From positions 124,001 through 188,000 of the forward strand of contig NZ_JBKOFW010000004.1 in NCBI RefSeq assembly GCF_046764005.1: a stretch of 64,000 nucleotides of DNA, written 5' to 3'. The stretch is from Oryzobacter faecalis. Its GTDB lineage: Bacteria; Actinomycetota; Actinomycetes; Actinomycetales; Dermatophilaceae. This document shows positions 61,262 to 64,000 of the stretch, one piece after another. Below the pieces are notes generated by a model, which saw only the letters and a list, made by a program, of their open reading frames with translations, was not told the origin of the DNA and did no database searches. Both the position numbers and the translations under genes were made by a program. How positions within the stretch are numbered: the stretch's first letter is position 1; every line of letters starts with the position of its first letter.

Positions 61262-63681
61262 CGCGAACCTTCCTGCGCGGGAACGGGATCGGGGGTCGTG
61301 GTGGAACGTGCGTGCCGCTGGCGCAGCTCCCAGAGCTCCGACGGGCTGATCGGCATCGAGCGGATCGGGAAGCCCTCGGCGTCCTCGATCGCGCTCGCGA
61401 TGACGGCGGTGACGGGGATCGTCCCGGCCTCGCCCGCACCCTTGATGCCGAGGGGGTTGAGCGGGCTGGGCGTCTCGAGGTGGTCGGTCTCGACGAAGGG
61501 CACCTCGGAGGCGTACGGGATGAGGAAGTCCATGAACGAGGCGTTGAGCAGCTGCCCGGACTCGTCGTAGGCCATCCGCTCGTAGAGCGCCCCGCCGACG
61601 CCCTGCGCGACGCCGCCGTGGACCTGCCCCTCGACGATCATCGGGTTGACCATGACGCCGCAGTCGTGGACGACGCAGTACCGCAGGATGCGGATCTCGG
61701 CGGTGACCGGGTCGGTCTCGACGACCGCCGCGTGCATCCCGTTGGCGAAGGTCGCCTGCGTGGGGGAGTAGAAGTCCTGCCCCTCGAGGCCGGGCTCGTC
61801 GTCGTCGGCGACGGGCGGCTTGTCGGGGTCGAAGGTGCCGGCGAACTGCGTGGCCGCCTGCGCGGAGGCGTCGAACGCGTAGCGCAGCGGGTTCGACATC
61901 ACGGCCACGGTCGACAGGTCGATCCGCGGGCCGTCCGGGGTGCCCTTGACCGAGATGACGCCGTCCTCGACCTGCAGGTCGTCGGGGGAGACCTCGAGCG
62001 CGTCGGCGGCGATCCGCAGGGCCTTGGTCCGCACGACCCGGGCGGCCAGCATCACGGCGTTGCCCGACATCACGGCGCCGCGCGAGGCGAAGGTCCCGAC
62101 CGCATACGCCATGCGCCGGGTGTCGCCGGTGGTGACGTGGACGTCCTCGATCCGCACGCCGAGCTCGTCGGCGACGATCTGGGCGAGGATCGTCTGGTGC
62201 CCCTGTCCCTGGGTGGTCAGGCCCGTCGCGACGTTGACCCGCCCGCTCGTCTCGACGTGCACGTGCCCGCCCTCGTAGGGGCCGACCCCGGTGCCCTCGA
62301 CGTAGCAGCCGATGCCGAGCCCCACCCTGCGCCCGGCGGCCTCGGCCTCGCGACGGTAGGCGGCGAAGTCGTCCCAGCCGACGAGCGCCTTGAGCTTGGC
62401 GAGCGAGGCCGGGAAGTCGCCCGAGTCGTACCGGAGCGGGCGACCGTCCTGGAACATCAGCCCGTGGTCGTACGGCATCTCGTCGGGCTGGATGAAGTTG
62501 CGGCTGCGGACCTCCGTGCGGTCGAGTCCGAGCTGCGCCGCGATCGCATCCATCGTCCGCTCCATCGCGTAGCAGCCCTGGGGGCGGCCGGCGCCCCGGT
62601 ATGGCGTCACGAGAACGGTGTTGGTGTAGAGGCTCCAGAACTCGACCCGGTAGGCGCCCGGCTTGTAGGGACCGAGCAGCTGGGTGGCCGTGATGATCGG
62701 GACGATGATCCCGTAGGGGGTGTAGGCGCCGTTGTCGTGCCAGAAGCGGACGTCGAGGGCGAGGAGGCGACCCTCGTCGTCGAAGCCGACCTCGACCTCC
62801 TGCACCTGCCCGCGCTCGTGGGCGCTGGAGACGAAGTGCTCGCGGCGGTCCTCGGTCCACTTGACGTCGCGGCCGAGGTTGCGCGCCGCCCAGGGGACGA
62901 GGACCTCCTCCGGCCAGGGGTGCATGATCTTGACGCCGAAGCCGCCCCCGACGTCCGGGGCGATGCACTCGACCTTGGCCAGCGGCATCCCGAGCTTGGC
63001 CGCCACGGCGGCGCGCACCCCGGTCGAGGTCTGGGTCGAGGAGTAGAGCCGCAGCGACTGCTCGTCGGCGTCCCAGCGGGCGAGGACGCCCTTGCCCTCC
63101 ATCGGCATGCAGGCGCTGCGCTCGATCTCGAGCTCGAGGGTCAGCCGGTGGGGGGCCGCCGCCATCGCGGCCTCGACGTCGCCGACCTCCTGGAGGAGGT
63201 GCGCGCTGACGTTGTCGGGGACGTCGTCGTGGACGAGCTGCGCTGCGGCGCGGGCGTTGTCGATGCCCACGACCACTGGCAGAGCCTCGTAGCGGACCCT
63301 GATGCGCGACGCGGCGTCCTCGGCGACGTAGCGGTCGCGGGCGACGACCATGACGACGGCCTCGCCGACGTGGTTGACCTCGTCCTTGGCCAGGCAGTAG
63401 CCGACGCGCGGGTGGGTGAGGGCGGGGTGGGGGATGAGGACGGGCAGCGGTTCGGCGACCCGGCCGGTGAGGTCGTCCCACGTGTAGATCGCCTCGACGC
63501 CGTCGACCTCCCACGCGTCGTCGATGTCGACGTCGACGACCCGGGCGTGGGCGTGCGGGCTGCGGACGAACGCGGCCTGGAGGGCGCCGCGCCCGAGGTC
63601 GTCGAGGTAGCGGCCGTTGCCCGTGAGGAGGCGGGGGTCCTCCCTGCGCTGGACCTTCTCGCCGAACTGGCGCGTGCTCAC
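61258..63681 (-). CDS. Molybdenum hydroxylase large subunit (xanthine dehydrogenase / form II CoxL family)
   Basis: 807 residues from GTG 63681, which overlaps the small-subunit stop (GTGA). Blocks of the Mo-binding subunit: DVGGGFGVK (243-251), PYRGAGRP (360-367), GQGHQT and the catalytic glutamate Glu751 in GAGEAGTIP. The active-site loop is the PYRGAGRP type of form II enzymes, not the AYRCSFR of true CO dehydrogenase, so CO oxidation is unlikely. It should hydroxylate an N-heterocycle or aldehyde (xanthine, nicotinate, uracil or similar) with water as oxygen source. The associated FAD subunit may lie upstream of the window. Confidence 0.9.
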   Translation of the reverse strand: MSTRQFGEKVQRREDPRLLTGNGRYLDDLGRGALQAAFVRSPHAHARVVDVDIDDAWEVDGVEAIYTWDDLTGRVAEPLPVLIPHPALTHPRVGYCLAKDEVNHVGEAVVMVVARDRYVAEDAASRIRVRYEALPVVVGIDNARAAAQLVHDDVPDNVSAHLLQEVGDVEAAMAAAPHRLTLELEIERSACMPMEGKGVLARWDADEQSLRLYSSTQTSTGVRAAVAAKLGMPLAKVECIAPDVGGGFGVKIMHPWPEEVLVPWAARNLGRDVKWTEDRREHFVSSAHERGQVQEVEVGFDDEGRLLALDVRFWHDNGAYTPYGIIVPIITATQLLGPYKPGAYRVEFWSLYTNTVLVTPYRGAGRPQGCYAMERTMDAIAAQLGLDRTEVRSRNFIQPDEMPYDHGLMFQDGRPLRYDSGDFPASLAKLKALVGWDDFAAYRREAEAAGRRVGLGIGCYVEGTGVGPYEGGHVHVETSGRVNVATGLTTQGQGHQTILAQIVADELGVRIEDVHVTTGDTRRMAYAVGTFASRGAVMSGNAVMLAARVVRTKALRIAADALEVSPDDLQVEDGVISVKGTPDGPRIDLSTVAVMSNPLRYAFDASAQAATQFAGTFDPDKPPVADDDEPGLEGQDFYSPTQATFANGMHAAVVETDPVTAEIRILRYCVVHDCGVMVNPMIVEGQVHGGVAQGVGGALYERMAYDESGQLLNASFMDFLIPYASEVPFVETDHLETPSPLNPLGIKGAGEAGTIPVTAVIASAIEDAEGFPIRSMPISPSELWELRQRHARSTTTPDPVPAQEGSR

Positions 63682-64000
63682 CGGACCACCCCACCCTCGT
63701 GTCCCGGTGCAGGCGGAGCGAGCTCGACGAGGCCGCGGCGGATCTCGGCGGCACGCCCGACGGCCTTGACGATGTTCTGGTAGCCGGTGCAGCGGCAGAG
63801 GTTGCCCGAGATCGCCTCGCGCGCCTCCTCGGGGGTCGGGTCGGGGTTCTCCTCCAGGTACGCGGTGATGGTCGTGACGAATCCCGGTGTGCAGAAGCCG
63901 CACTGCAGTCCGTGGCACTCCGCGAACGCCTGCTGGACCGGGCTGAGGTTCGCGGGGTCGCTTCCGATGCCCTCGACCGTGGTCACGGAGTGGGCCTGGG
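63678..64000 (-). CDS. Molybdenum hydroxylase small subunit (2x [2Fe-2S]), 5' end outside window
   Basis: 107 residues seen; the frame is open at the right edge. Cysteine motifs of the C-terminal helical cluster domain are complete: CHGLQCGFCTPG and LCRCTGY. The N-terminal ferredoxin cluster (CX4CX2C) lies beyond the window. It passes electrons from the molybdenum site. Fifth-last gene of the visible operon order small-large-CoxG-amidase. Confidence 0.92.
   Translation of the reverse strand, partial: QAHSVTTVEGIGSDPANLSPVQQAFAECHGLQCGFCTPGFVTTITAYLEENPDPTPEEAREAISGNLCRCTGYQNIVKAVGRAAEIRRGLVELAPPAPGHEGGVVR

Noticed and set aside
60605..63681. True CO dehydrogenase (form I CoxL).
   Set aside because: The active-site loop is PYRGAGRP instead of the cysteine-containing form I loop.
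1..64000. Very many long open frames antisense to, or shifted from, the genes listed (several over 500 codons).
   Set aside because: They are Arg/Pro/Ala- or Gly/Val/Asp-rich shadow frames expected at this GC content, lack family motifs and proper third-position bias, and overlap genes with clear domains.

Overview
This is a 64 kb chromosomal window from a very high-GC (roughly 73% by eye) Gram-positive actinobacterium. Codon third positions are almost all G or C, GTG starts and 1- to 4-base gene overlaps are common, and there are actinobacterial markers: a DUF222/HNH (13E12-type) gene, a PspC/LiaF-like two-component locus, stand-alone LigD polymerase, PerM and MsiK-dependent-type sugar ABC genes. 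The block pcrA - M23 peptidase - sucC - sucD - perM - purN - purH follows the order known around M. tuberculosis Rv0949-Rv0957. Gene content is compatible with the Intrasporangiaceae or a related micrococcal family, but no rRNA is present to place it. I saw no tRNA, rRNA, CRISPR array, insertion sequence or prophage.

Layout. 1-6.3 kb: a partial DUF222-HNH gene with an SOS-box-like site, two paralogous small membrane proteins, a monoacylglycerol-lipase-like hydrolase, and an AsnB-type asparagine synthetase fused to a CofE-like (F420 gamma-glutamyl ligase) domain. 6.3-10.1 kb: envelope-type genes (flippase-like membrane protein, PIG-L deacetylase, glycosyltransferase, Nudix). 10.1-13.9 kb: divergent PspC envelope-stress locus with its histidine kinase and NarL/LuxR regulator. 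14-20.3 kb: housekeeping and repair genes (ArsC, quinone reductase, GNAT, family-5 uracil-DNA glycosylase, D-amino-acid oxidase, rifamycin ADP-ribosyltransferase, ArfB, LigD polymerase). 20.4-36 kb: the conserved pcrA-to-purH block, interrupted by a lipase, an M4 protease, a lipoprotein and a frameshifted AbiEi-type gene flanked by two related palindromes. purH is preceded by a ZTP riboswitch whose first half is repeated three more times as a 77-bp tandem repeat.

36-43.8 kb: a LacI-controlled sugar operon (LacI, binding protein, two permeases, a Tat-exported glycoamylase-fold/GH144-like enzyme and a GH3 beta-glucosidase), best read as uptake and hydrolysis of a beta-glucan, possibly beta-1,2-glucan. 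43.9-64 kb: an accessory catabolic region, mostly on the minus strand, combining a ring-opening amidohydrolase of the barbiturase/cyanuric-acid family with carbamate kinase, a CoA-transferase with a carboxyltransferase, an ATP-dependent hydantoinase pair (HyuA/HyuB), a nitrilase-superfamily amidase, CoxG, and the large and small subunits of a molybdenum hydroxylase. Together these look like a pathway that hydroxylates an N-heterocycle, opens cyclic amide or imide rings and recovers carbamoyl phosphate and an acyl-CoA. A flotillin/NfeD pair, a DMT exporter and small unknown genes are interleaved.
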